64,000 nucleotides of DNA, taken from assembly GCA_046349615.1 (NCBI GenBank), contig JAXMBZ010000003.1, forward strand, positions 186,001 through 250,000, in the 5' to 3' direction. The translations under genes and the position numbers were made by a program. This DNA comes from JADJNY01 sp046349615 (GTDB lineage: Bacteria; Planctomycetota; UBA1135; GCA-002686595). The notes beneath the pieces are model-generated. The model was not told the DNA's origin. It saw only the letters and a program-made list of their open reading frames with translations, and ran no database searches. Position 1 is the stretch's first letter. Each line of letters begins with the position of its first letter. Shown one piece after another: positions 17,261-25,098 of the stretch.

Positions 17261-17695
17261 TCAGAGCTGGTCCTTCACCGCGTCCGTGATGTCGGGAATC
17301 GAGCGACCGTCCTGGTGACTGATCGTCTTCCACACCGAGCAGTAGCTCTTCGCCGAGCGGACCTTCTCGCACGCGTCGCGCACGCGCTCCGCGGCCTTCT
17401 GCCGCAGTTGGATCCCCTCGGCCGAGTTCGCGTCGATCTTCTCGTCCTTGATCTTCTTGTACTCCGCGGTCGCCTCGAGGAGCTTCGGGTAGTCGACCTT
17501 CGCCGGGTTCGAGAGCGTCTTCGCGTCGTCGAGCCCGCAGATGTTGTCCGCGCGGTCGCAGATCCACGTGACCGCGACTTCCGCGGACGAGGTGGTCGAC
17601 GGCAGAGCCGACTCCGGCAGACGAGCGCCCAGCGTGGCGAAGGCCACGGCGGAGAGCAGTCCGGCTCGGGACAGCAGGCGAAGTGCGTCGATCAT
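17261..17695 (-). CDS. small secreted protein upstream of the secretin
   Basis: A 144-residue protein. The ATG at 17695 is preceded by GAGGGTGAAC, a good ribosome site, and begins a signal peptide (MIDALRLLSRAGLLSAVAFA). The mature part has four cysteines in two groups (CDRADNIC, and CEKVRSAKSYC) that could form disulfides, and a charged helical middle (EYKKIKDEKIDANS). No family was recognised. The 13-bp gap to the secretin implies cotranscription, so it may be an accessory or pilotin-like factor of that system (inference). Confidence 0.7.
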   Translation of the reverse strand: MIDALRLLSRAGLLSAVAFATLGARLPESALPSTTSSAEVAVTWICDRADNICGLDDAKTLSNPAKVDYPKLLEATAEYKKIKDEKIDANSAEGIQLRQKAAERVRDACEKVRSAKSYCSVWKTISHQDGRSIPDITDAVKDQL

Positions 17696-18127
17696 GTTCA
17701 CCCTCACGAACATCGTCGTCGAAACTACGGTCGGTCGTCTGGAAGCCGGCGGACGCGGGAGCACCTCACACGGGCCCGTCCGAGGACGGAGCCGGAGGCC
17801 GAGGGGGCGGCCCGCCGCAAACGCCGCGTCGGGCTCCTCATCGCACGCTCGGGATCCGAGTCCGGGTATAGCAAAGCGGTCTCGTCGCGGCTCGGGTTTC
17901 CAGGCTTTTTGTCGGATCGGAACTCGGGGTCCGAGGCCGCGTCCGGGCGAAGGTCGGGCCGGTGTTCGTACACCTGGACGCGCGCCGTGGAGTCGGGACC
18001 GGAAGCGATTTCCGAGGCTGCTCGCGCTCGAGCAGTCCCGCGCTCCTGATCGACGGACGCCGCTGGAAACTGAACGGGCCCGGGGCTCTTTCGAGACCCA
18101 GGCCCGTTCGATGGGAACGAGACGCGC
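17696..18127. other. 430-bp intergenic region, nothing coding seen
   Basis: Between the small secreted protein start and the pnp stop on the minus strand, I see no gene. It should contain the promoter of the secretin operon and the pnp terminator (18072-18109). An A/T-rich patch near 17865-17925 (GGTATAGCAAAGCGG, GGCTTTTTGTCGG) is the least GC-rich part. No riboswitch or RNA gene was recognised. Confidence 0.5.
18072..18109 (-). terminator. candidate pnp terminator
   Basis: GAACGGGCC (18072-18080) and GGCCCGTTC (18101-18109) form a 9-bp stem 18 bp downstream of the pnp stop. On the minus strand the stem is followed by AGTTTCCAGC, only mildly T-rich. Confidence 0.5.
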
Positions 18128-20230
18128 TCAGCTCTGCGCGGCCGCCTTGTGGGAGAGCTTGATCTTGCCGCGATCGTCGACGTTGATGACGACGACCTCG
18201 AGCACATCCCCCATCTGCACGACGTCGGTGACGCGCTCGACGTAGCCCTCCGCGAGCTCGGAGATGTGGCAGAGCCCCTCGACGCCCGGGAGGATCTCGA
18301 TGAAGGCTCCGAAGTCGCGGATCGACTTGATCGTGCCCTGGTAGCGCGAGCCGATCTTCGGCGTCTCGCACATCGCGCGGATCGCGTGGGCGCACTCGAG
18401 GACCTTCTTCGAGTCGTTGCCGAAGACCTGGACGTTGCCGAGGTCGTCGACGACCGAGATGCGGACCTTGTAGAGCTCCTGCATCGCCTTGATGTTCTTG
18501 CCGGCGGGCCCGATCAGGAAGCCGATCTTCTCCGCGGGGATCTGGACCGCCTCCATGCGCGGCGCGAACTCCGAGATGTCCCCGGCCGGACGCGGCACCG
18601 CGGTGAGCATCTTCCGCAGGATGAACTTGCGGCCCTGCGCGGCCTGGGCGAGCGCGCGCTTCAGCAGGTCGCGGCTGACGCTCTTGACCTTGATGTCCAT
18701 CTGGAGCGCCGTGATGCCGAGGCCCGAGCCGGCGACCTTGAAGTCCATGTCGCCGTGGTGGTCTTCCGAACCGAGGATGTCGGAGAGCACGACCTCGCGC
18801 TTGCCGTCCGTGACGAGGCCCATCGCGATGCCCGCGACCGGCTGCGACAGCGGGACGCCGGCGAGCATCATCGCGAGGCAGCCGCCGCACACGGACGCCA
18901 TCGACGACGAGCCGTTCGACTCGGTGATGTCGGACACGATGCGGAGCGTGTACGGGAAGCGCTCCTTCGCCGGGAGCACGGCCTGGAGCGCGCGCTCGGC
19001 GAGCATCCCGTGACCGATCTCGCGGCGGCCGGGACCGCCGAGGCGGCGCGTCTCGCCGACGGAGTACGGCGGGAAGTTGTAGTGGAGGTAGAAGCTCTTC
19101 TTGTACTCCTCCTCGAGGCCGTCGATGACCTGCTCGTCGTCGGGCGTGCCGAGCGTGACGGAGACCATCGCCTGCGTCTCGCCGCGCGTGAAGAGCACGC
19201 TGCCGTGCTGGCGCGGGATGAAGTTCGGGACGATCGTGATCTCGCGGATCTCGTCGAGCTTGCGGCCGTCGACGCGGCGTTCCTGGAGGATCAGCTCGCG
19301 CTCGACGTCGTTGACGAAGTCGCCGAAGTACGCCTTGACGGTCTTCGTGCGGGCCGCGAGCGCCTTGTCGTCGGTGATCCCGGACGTGAACTTCGCCACG
19401 ACCTCGGCCTTGATCGCGTCGATCGCCTCGGCGCGGTCGTGCTTGCCCTGGGTGAGCAGCGCGTCGACCATCGGACGTTCCCACGCCTTCATCGCGCGGG
19501 CGAGCTCCTCGTCCTTCACCGGCGCCTTCCAGGCCATCGCCGGCTTGCCGGCGCGCTCCTGGAGCTCGTTCACGAGCTTGACGATCTCGGCGATGACCTG
19601 CTGCGCGAGCTCGAGCGCGTCGATCATCTCGTCTTCGCTGAGCTCCTTCGCGCCGCACTCGACCATGGCGATGCCCTGGTCGTGGCCGGCGACGACGAGG
19701 TCGAGTCGCGATTCCTCGCGGCGGCGATCGTCGGTCGGGAACGGCACGAGGCGGCCGTCGAGGTGACCGATGCGCACGGCGCCCATCGTCGCGTCGAACG
19801 GCACGCCCGAGATGCGGCACGCGGCGAAGCTCGCGATCATCGCGACGATGTCGGGGTTGACCAGGTTGTCGTAGCAGAGCGCGTGGCTCATCACCTGGAC
19901 TTCGTTCTTGAAGCCGTCCGGGAACATGGGCCGGATCGAGCGGTCGATCAGGCGCATGGTCAGGATCTCCTTCGTGGTGGGACGGCCTTCGCGCTTGAAG
20001 AAGCCGCCGGGGATCTTGCCCGCGGCTTCGGTCTTCTCGCGGTAGTCGACGGTGAGCGGGAAGAAGTCCTGCTCGTCCTTCGCGGGGCCGATGGCGATCG
20101 CGGCGAAGCACATCGTGCCTCCGAGCGTCGCGATCACCGCGCCGTGGGCTTGGCGTGCCACTTGGCCCGTCTCCAGGACGAGCGTGAGGCCGCCGACGGT
20201 GCCCTCGACGCGAACGTGATTCATCTTCAT
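18128..20230 (-). CDS. pnp: polyribonucleotide nucleotidyltransferase (PNPase)
   Basis: A 700-residue protein of full family length. Two RNase PH domains (for example FKREGRPTTKEILTMRLIDR in the first, SDITESNGSSSMASVCGGCL in the second), a KH domain (FLIGPAGKNIKAMQEL) and an S1 domain (KSIRDFGAFIEILPGVEGLC) occur in order. PNPase degrades RNA phosphorolytically. Two in-frame ATGs (MKMNHV) open the gene; the first is given. It follows rpsO by 264 bp on the same strand, the classical rpsO-pnp order. Confidence 0.96.
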   Translation of the reverse strand: MKMNHVRVEGTVGGLTLVLETGQVARQAHGAVIATLGGTMCFAAIAIGPAKDEQDFFPLTVDYREKTEAAGKIPGGFFKREGRPTTKEILTMRLIDRSIRPMFPDGFKNEVQVMSHALCYDNLVNPDIVAMIASFAACRISGVPFDATMGAVRIGHLDGRLVPFPTDDRRREESRLDLVVAGHDQGIAMVECGAKELSEDEMIDALELAQQVIAEIVKLVNELQERAGKPAMAWKAPVKDEELARAMKAWERPMVDALLTQGKHDRAEAIDAIKAEVVAKFTSGITDDKALAARTKTVKAYFGDFVNDVERELILQERRVDGRKLDEIREITIVPNFIPRQHGSVLFTRGETQAMVSVTLGTPDDEQVIDGLEEEYKKSFYLHYNFPPYSVGETRRLGGPGRREIGHGMLAERALQAVLPAKERFPYTLRIVSDITESNGSSSMASVCGGCLAMMLAGVPLSQPVAGIAMGLVTDGKREVVLSDILGSEDHHGDMDFKVAGSGLGITALQMDIKVKSVSRDLLKRALAQAAQGRKFILRKMLTAVPRPAGDISEFAPRMEAVQIPAEKIGFLIGPAGKNIKAMQELYKVRISVVDDLGNVQVFGNDSKKVLECAHAIRAMCETPKIGSRYQGTIKSIRDFGAFIEILPGVEGLCHISELAEGYVERVTDVVQMGDVLEVVVINVDDRGKIKLSHKAAAQS

Positions 20231-20389
20231 GAAAAGAACTCTCTTGCTTCTAGCGGTTGGAAAATCGAATTGGGTTGTGCGGGAGCGTGGGACGGAGCGC
20301 GGGCTCGACGTCCCTCGGCGGCCGGGCTCAGCGGCCGTGGACGGGGCCCGCGGGCGCGACGAGCGCGTGACGCGGGCGGGAAACGCGGC

Positions 20390-20411
20390 GACCCGCGCCG
20401 GAGCGCGGGTC
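20390..20411 (-). promoter_or_regulatory. hairpin between rpsO and pnp
   Basis: GACCCGCGC (20390-20398) and GCGCGGGTC (20403-20411) form a perfect 9-bp stem with a four-base loop in the pnp leader. In enteric bacteria a leader stem at this position is cut by RNase III and autoregulates pnp; a similar role here is an inference. It could also be an attenuating stem after rpsO. Confidence 0.4.
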
Positions 20412-20494
20412 GTCGTGAGGACGAGCGAGCCCGCGAGCGCGCGTGACGCGCGGATCTCGGCGGGAGAGCAGGCTCGGGCTCGGCATCGGGTGGA

Positions 20495-20764
20495 TCAGCG
20501 GCGCAGACCGAGCTTGTCGATCAGGGTCTGGTAGCGCTCGGGAGCGCGCGTGCGCAGGTACTTCAGGAGCTTGCTGCGCTGACCGACCATCATCAGGAGA
20601 CCGCGGCGCGAGGTGTAGTCCTTGCGGTGCGTCTTCAGGTGCTCGGTGAGTTCCTTGACCTGTTCGGTCAGGATCGCGATCTGGACTTCGGGCGAGCCGT
20701 TGTCGCCTTTCACGCGCGCGAACTCGCGCACGATCTCCGCCTTGCGGGCCGCAGTGAGGGCCAT
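20495..20764 (-). CDS. rpsO: 30S ribosomal protein S15
   Basis: An 89-residue protein of the exact family length. LTEQVKELTEHLKTHRKDYT and SRRGLLMMVGQRSKLLKYLR are the S15 signature; the end is RYQTLIDKLGLRR. S15 binds 16S rRNA early in 30S assembly. A good ribosome site AAAGGA lies before the ATG. It heads the rpsO-pnp pair. Confidence 0.98.
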   Translation of the reverse strand: MALTAARKAEIVREFARVKGDNGSPEVQIAILTEQVKELTEHLKTHRKDYTSRRGLLMMVGQRSKLLKYLRTRAPERYQTLIDKLGLRR

Positions 20765-20769
20765 GGTTT

Positions 20770-20885
20770 CGTTCCTTTGGAGGTTGCGGGAGGTCGACTT
20801 GCCCGCGCCCCAGGGAAAGGAACCCCGGGGCGGGGTGCACCGAAGCCGGGCGGTGTGCCCGGGCTCGGTCCGGAGCCGGCGGCGC
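20770..20885 (-). promoter_or_regulatory. candidate rpsO leader with two hairpins
   Basis: On the minus strand the leader of rpsO contains CCGAGCCCGGGC, paired with GCCCGGCTTCGG with one irregularity, and then CCCGCCCC paired with GGGGCGCGGG. S15 commonly represses its own mRNA through leader structures, so these stems may be the operator, but the sequence alone does not show S15 binding. Confidence 0.3.
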
Positions 20886-20987
20886 CCCCGCTGGGCGGTC
20901 GCCGGACGTTTCGAGGGCGGAGAGTCTACCGGCGGGAGCGCGCGGGGCCAAGCCCCAGCGCGGCCGCGGTTTCCCCGTCGATGGGCC

Positions 20988-21575
20988 TCAGCTCCCGCGG
21001 CCGGGCTTCGCCGTGCGCGCCGGGAGCGCCGAGAGCAGCTCGCCGACCACGGATTCGCAGAGGAGCTTCTTCAGCGGCGCGTCCGTGCTGAACCGGTCAC
21101 GATCCTTGCCGAGGTCGAAGCGCCGATCGAGCTTGCCCGACCAGAGCTCGGCGCCGGTGCGCGAGTCGACGATGCGCGCCGTGAGCTCGAGCGTCACCGC
21201 GGTGTGCGTGGCCCAGAGCGAGTCGTCCCAGTTCCCGATCGTCACCTGGAGCGTGGCGTCCTCGCGCAGGCTCCCCGGCCGGAAGGCGGCATCGGTGACC
21301 TGCGCGTCGACGAATTCGGTCGCGAGCGGCGTGTAGCGGCGCTGCACGAGCCCGGCCTCGAGCGCCTCGCGGAGCTCCTTCGACGGCACCTTCTTCGAGC
21401 CGGTCGCGTTGACGATCGGCAGCACGGCGACGTCGACCGGGCTCGCGGTTTCGATCTTCGAGTTCGCCGGCGACTCGACCGTGTTGCCCTTGCGGGTCGG
21501 GAGCTGATTGCAGGCGGCCGCGACGAGCGCGGCGCAGGCGACGAGCGCGGCGAAACGAGACGTGGAGCGGATCAC
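20988..21575 (-). CDS. lipoprotein, possible LpoB/GNA1162-type
   Basis: A 195-residue protein starting at GTG 21575 with AGGAG 5 bp upstream on the minus strand. The signal peptide has the lipobox VAAACN (Cys at about residue 22). The core ASPVDVAVLPIVNATGS, followed by LREALEAGLVQRRYTPLATE and WSGKLDRRFDLG, looks like the small alpha/beta fold of GNA1162/LpoB-like envelope lipoproteins, a tentative match. It is 222 bp downstream of rpsO but on the same strand, so it precedes rpsO in transcription. Longer in-frame starts lie upstream but lack a signal peptide. Confidence 0.65.
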   Translation of the reverse strand: MIRSTSRFAALVACAALVAAACNQLPTRKGNTVESPANSKIETASPVDVAVLPIVNATGSKKVPSKELREALEAGLVQRRYTPLATEFVDAQVTDAAFRPGSLREDATLQVTIGNWDDSLWATHTAVTLELTARIVDSRTGAELWSGKLDRRFDLGKDRDRFSTDAPLKKLLCESVVGELLSALPARTAKPGRGS

Positions 21576-21771
21576 AGGAGACTCCTTGGCGTGACCGGGC
21601 GCGGCCCGGGCGGAACCGGGTCGAAGGGGCGGCGCTTCGCGAGCGGCGCGCAGGTGCGCGTCCTGCCGCGACGGTTCCCCTCCGCACGCCGGCCTGGCGC
21701 GGCGGATTCTAGGGAGCGCGAGGCGCCGGAGCAACGCGCGAGCGCGCGCTCTTCTCGGCGATTCGATGCGT

Positions 21772-24700
21772 TCACGGAGGCGTGAGGGTCTGGCTCGCGG
21801 TCACGGAGCGGAGCTCGAACTCGCGCTCGAGGTCCGTCCACGCGAGGTTCGCGACGTCGAGCGTGGGCCAGGCGAAGGCCTCGACGACGCACTCGAGGTC
21901 CCCCGCCGCGAGGGGAAGGGTCGTCCCCGTTCCGATCAGCGGGAGGTGGACGACGACGTTCGGGCCCGAGGCGTCGTCGAGATCCGGCCGGAGCACGGTC
22001 CAGCGGCGTCCCGCGGTGTCCGTGAACGTCGCGCGGTAGACCCCGGGCTCGGAGAGCGCGTCCGGGAGCACGTCGACGAACTGGACGTCGAGCGCGACTC
22101 CGCCTCCGTTGGCCGCGATCGGCGTCGTCGCGTCGAGCAGCGGCGGGGCGGGCGGGGTGACCGTGACGGGGCTCGAGGAGAAGCGCGGGCGGCTCGCGCC
22201 GCGGTTCCCGTCCGCGTCGACGACCTCGACGCGCACCATCAGGTCCGCGTCGATCGCGCGGCTCCTCACGAACCGGCCGAGTTGGTCCGTCGGCACGTCC
22301 TGGATCCCGTCGACGGCGCCCGGATACGCCGCGCGCACGCCCCAGTTCGTCGACGGCGGCGCGAGGTCGAACGCGACGCCCTGTCCGACGACCGCGGTGC
22401 CGTGGACGCCGGCCGCGATCGCTTCGATCGTCACGCGCGGCGAGCCGGTGATGCCGAGGTAGTTGACCGTCGAGAGCGCGAGCGGCGGACCGTCGATCGC
22501 GCGCTCCTCGGGGTCCGTGTCGGGATCCGAGAGGAGGAACGGCACGTCGAGCTCCGTCGTCCCCGTGGCGCCGGGGTTGACCGGCCCGACGGGCAGCGAG
22601 AACGAGAAGCCGTGGAGGAACGTCAGCGGCGAATAGAGGAAGAGGCTCGTCGGCACCTGCACGCCGAACAGGCTCTGCGCGCCGATCTCGCGCGGCAGCA
22701 CGACCGCGGGGCCGAACGGGCATTCGAAGCGCGACTGCGTGTTGTCGAACGAGCACGACGCGACGTTCGCGAGGCGGTCCGAGCCGCTCGGGAAGCGCGA
22801 GTCCGCCACGTTCTTCGTGAACACGTTGAAGGTCGACTCCGTCGTCGTCGCGAGCCCGCCCGCGCCGGCGTTCGAGAGCGACGTCGGACGCAGAGCGATC
22901 GAGAGGCGATCGCTGAGCACGCCCTCGATCGTGACGAGGTCGTACCCGGTCGCGAACACGGTGACGAGCGTGTCGCCGAACACGCTCGACGTGACCGCGG
23001 CGAAGCCCGAGGCGTCGGTGACGTCGGTCTCGAGCTCGGACACGCTGCCGCCGACGTCCTCGTGCGCGAACACGGTCGCGCCGGAGATCGGTGCGAGCGT
23101 CGTCGCGTCGACGACCTCGACCGCGATGTCGGTTCCGAGCGGCGTCGAGCCCGGCCCCTGCGCTCCGACCTGGCGGAACGTGCCCGACACGGAGCCGCCC
23201 GAGTTCAGGGCGCGGTCGAAGATCGTGACGGTGTACGGGATCGACGCGCCGGTGAGCCCGAGGTTCACGGGCCCCGCGACGAAGAGCCCGCTCGCGTTCG
23301 CGCCCGCGACCGGCGGCACGCCGTCGCCGTTGACGTCGTTGTCGCCGTCGGAGGGCGTCTCGACGAGCACGCTGCGGAGCGCCTCGTTCGCGCGCCCGGT
23401 GATCACGAGGTCGCGCAGGTCCGAGCGGAAGGTCGCGACGACCGTGCCCGACGTCCCGAGCCCGGTCAGCGTCGGCGCGACGGTGTCGAGCACCGCGTGC
23501 TGCACGCCGCTCGTCACGGGGTCGACGTCGAGCAATTTCACGGGCGAGAGCTTCGTCCCGCGCTTCAACTGGAACGCGAACGCGATGCTGCCGTCGGCGA
23601 CGCGCGCCGTGAGCGGCGAGTTCGAGGCGACGAGGTCGAGCTCCGCCGCGGTGAACGTGAAGGTCGTGAACGGCGCCTCGAGCGCGACCGTGCGCTGCAG
23701 CGCGATCAGCGGCGGGTTCGGATCCGTCTGGACCTTCGTGCCGAAGAACGTGACGACCGCGGAGTCGCCGCTGACGCCGTCGGGGATCGCGAGCTCGATC
23801 GCGAGGTTCGCGGGCCCGGAGATCTGGTCGATGCCGATCGCATCCGAAGGCGCGGAGGTGATCGCCGCCGCGGCGGGCGGCGAGAACGCCGCGACGCGGT
23901 AGTCGAAGGTCGTCGCCGCGAGCGCGTTCGCCGACGAGTCGGTGATCGCGTGGCCCGTCGGCGAGAGCGACACCTGGACCTGTCCGGACGCGGCGAAGGC
24001 CTGCGGCGTGCCGCTGCCGTCGACGCTGCGGTAGCGGAACACGCGCGTGTCCGTCGTCAGGCCGTTGTTCACGGAGAGCGGCTGCGCGACGGGGTCGAAC
24101 GCGGGCGCGGAGCCGTTGATCGTGACGACGAACGAAGCATCGGAGACGCTCGCGGCGTTCATCGGACGCGAGAAGACGGCGACGAGCTCGCCCGTGCGGC
24201 TCATGTCGGTCGCGCCGTCGGGCGGCCACGTCGTCAGCAGCGTTGGGAGCGTCGGGTCGGTCGCGCCCGTCGAGAACTCGGCGACCACGCGGTCGGAGGG
24301 CTGCGTGATGACCTGACCGGTCAGGTCCTGGAAGCTCGTGCCCTGGCGGTACTGCAGGGTGTAGTCCGTGCTCGGGAGCAGCGGCGTCAGCGGGACGAGC
24401 ACGAGCATCCGCCCCTCGCCGACGAGCGCGTTCACGCCGAAGGGCACCGCGCCGCTCGCCGCGCCGCTCGCGACGAGCTCGAACGCGATGTTCAGGTTCG
24501 TCGGCGACATCGACTCGCTGAACGTGACGACGATCGGCGAGCGCGTGTCGACGCTCGTGCCGGTCGGGAAGACGCTCGTGACGGTCGGGTCGGCGGGGTC
24601 GATCCACACGCCGTCGGTCGGGAAGGTCGCGGGGTTGACGCCGATCCCGCCGGCGCCGGTGCCGTCGCAGTTCCCGCCGAAGACGCAGGCCGGGCTGTCG

Positions 24701-24795
24701 CAGCCCGGGAGCACGGCGAGCGGGAGCGCGGCGAGGAGCGCCGCGAGCGCGAGGAGACGCGTGGAGCGCGGGGACGAGTTCGGGATCGAAGGCAT
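21772..24795 (-). CDS. large lipoprotein with bacterial Ig-like (Big_5/SbsA-type) domains
   Basis: A 1007-residue exported lipoprotein. The signal peptide ends in the lipobox LAVLPGCDSPACVFGG (Cys about 30). Two copies of the SbsA-like Ig fold follow, recognised by VTSVFPTGTSVDTRSPIVVT then FSESMSPTN, and by LTTWPPDGATDMSRTGELVA then VFSRPMN. Further beta-rich domains include a carboxypeptidase-regulatory-like segment (VVDATTLAPISGATVFAHED). No enzyme motif was seen. It is probably a surface structural or adhesive protein. The start at 24795 puts the signal peptide at the N-terminus; the frame is open 63 codons further upstream. Confidence 0.8.
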   Translation of the reverse strand: MPSIPNSSPRSTRLLALAALLAALPLAVLPGCDSPACVFGGNCDGTGAGGIGVNPATFPTDGVWIDPADPTVTSVFPTGTSVDTRSPIVVTFSESMSPTNLNIAFELVASGAASGAVPFGVNALVGEGRMLVLVPLTPLLPSTDYTLQYRQGTSFQDLTGQVITQPSDRVVAEFSTGATDPTLPTLLTTWPPDGATDMSRTGELVAVFSRPMNAASVSDASFVVTINGSAPAFDPVAQPLSVNNGLTTDTRVFRYRSVDGSGTPQAFAASGQVQVSLSPTGHAITDSSANALAATTFDYRVAAFSPPAAAAITSAPSDAIGIDQISGPANLAIELAIPDGVSGDSAVVTFFGTKVQTDPNPPLIALQRTVALEAPFTTFTFTAAELDLVASNSPLTARVADGSIAFAFQLKRGTKLSPVKLLDVDPVTSGVQHAVLDTVAPTLTGLGTSGTVVATFRSDLRDLVITGRANEALRSVLVETPSDGDNDVNGDGVPPVAGANASGLFVAGPVNLGLTGASIPYTVTIFDRALNSGGSVSGTFRQVGAQGPGSTPLGTDIAVEVVDATTLAPISGATVFAHEDVGGSVSELETDVTDASGFAAVTSSVFGDTLVTVFATGYDLVTIEGVLSDRLSIALRPTSLSNAGAGGLATTTESTFNVFTKNVADSRFPSGSDRLANVASCSFDNTQSRFECPFGPAVVLPREIGAQSLFGVQVPTSLFLYSPLTFLHGFSFSLPVGPVNPGATGTTELDVPFLLSDPDTDPEERAIDGPPLALSTVNYLGITGSPRVTIEAIAAGVHGTAVVGQGVAFDLAPPSTNWGVRAAYPGAVDGIQDVPTDQLGRFVRSRAIDADLMVRVEVVDADGNRGASRPRFSSSPVTVTPPAPPLLDATTPIAANGGGVALDVQFVDVLPDALSEPGVYRATFTDTAGRRWTVLRPDLDDASGPNVVVHLPLIGTGTTLPLAAGDLECVVEAFAWPTLDVANLAWTDLEREFELRSVTASQTLTPP

Positions 24796-25098
24796 GGGCT
24801 CTCTGTTCGCTTCTCGAGGCGAGGGTCCGGCGCGGGCCCGACGAGTGCGGGCGGACGCGACCCTCCGCGCGGACGGATCGGCGGCGCCTGGACGTCCCTG
24901 GAGCCGGGTTCTTCCCCGCTCCACGCCGTCCCCGCGCCGCGCCGTCGCGGGCGGAGCATAAGGAGGAGGACGGCGGCGATCCATGCGCGAGCGCCGCGGA
25001 CGCGCGCCGCGGCCCCGAGCGCGGGGAGCGCGCGCACGGACCTCGGCCCCCCGCCGCGCCGAGCCCGACGCCGCCGATCGGGCGGGTCCGAGGCGAAC
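24796..25098. other. 303-bp intergenic region, nothing coding seen
   Basis: It lies between the start of the Ig-like lipoprotein gene and the stop of the CehA/McbA-like gene, both on the minus strand. It should hold the lipoprotein promoter. GC-rich runs such as GGCGGCGGCG and several short dyads are visible but none stands out. No RNA gene or riboswitch was recognised. Confidence 0.5.
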
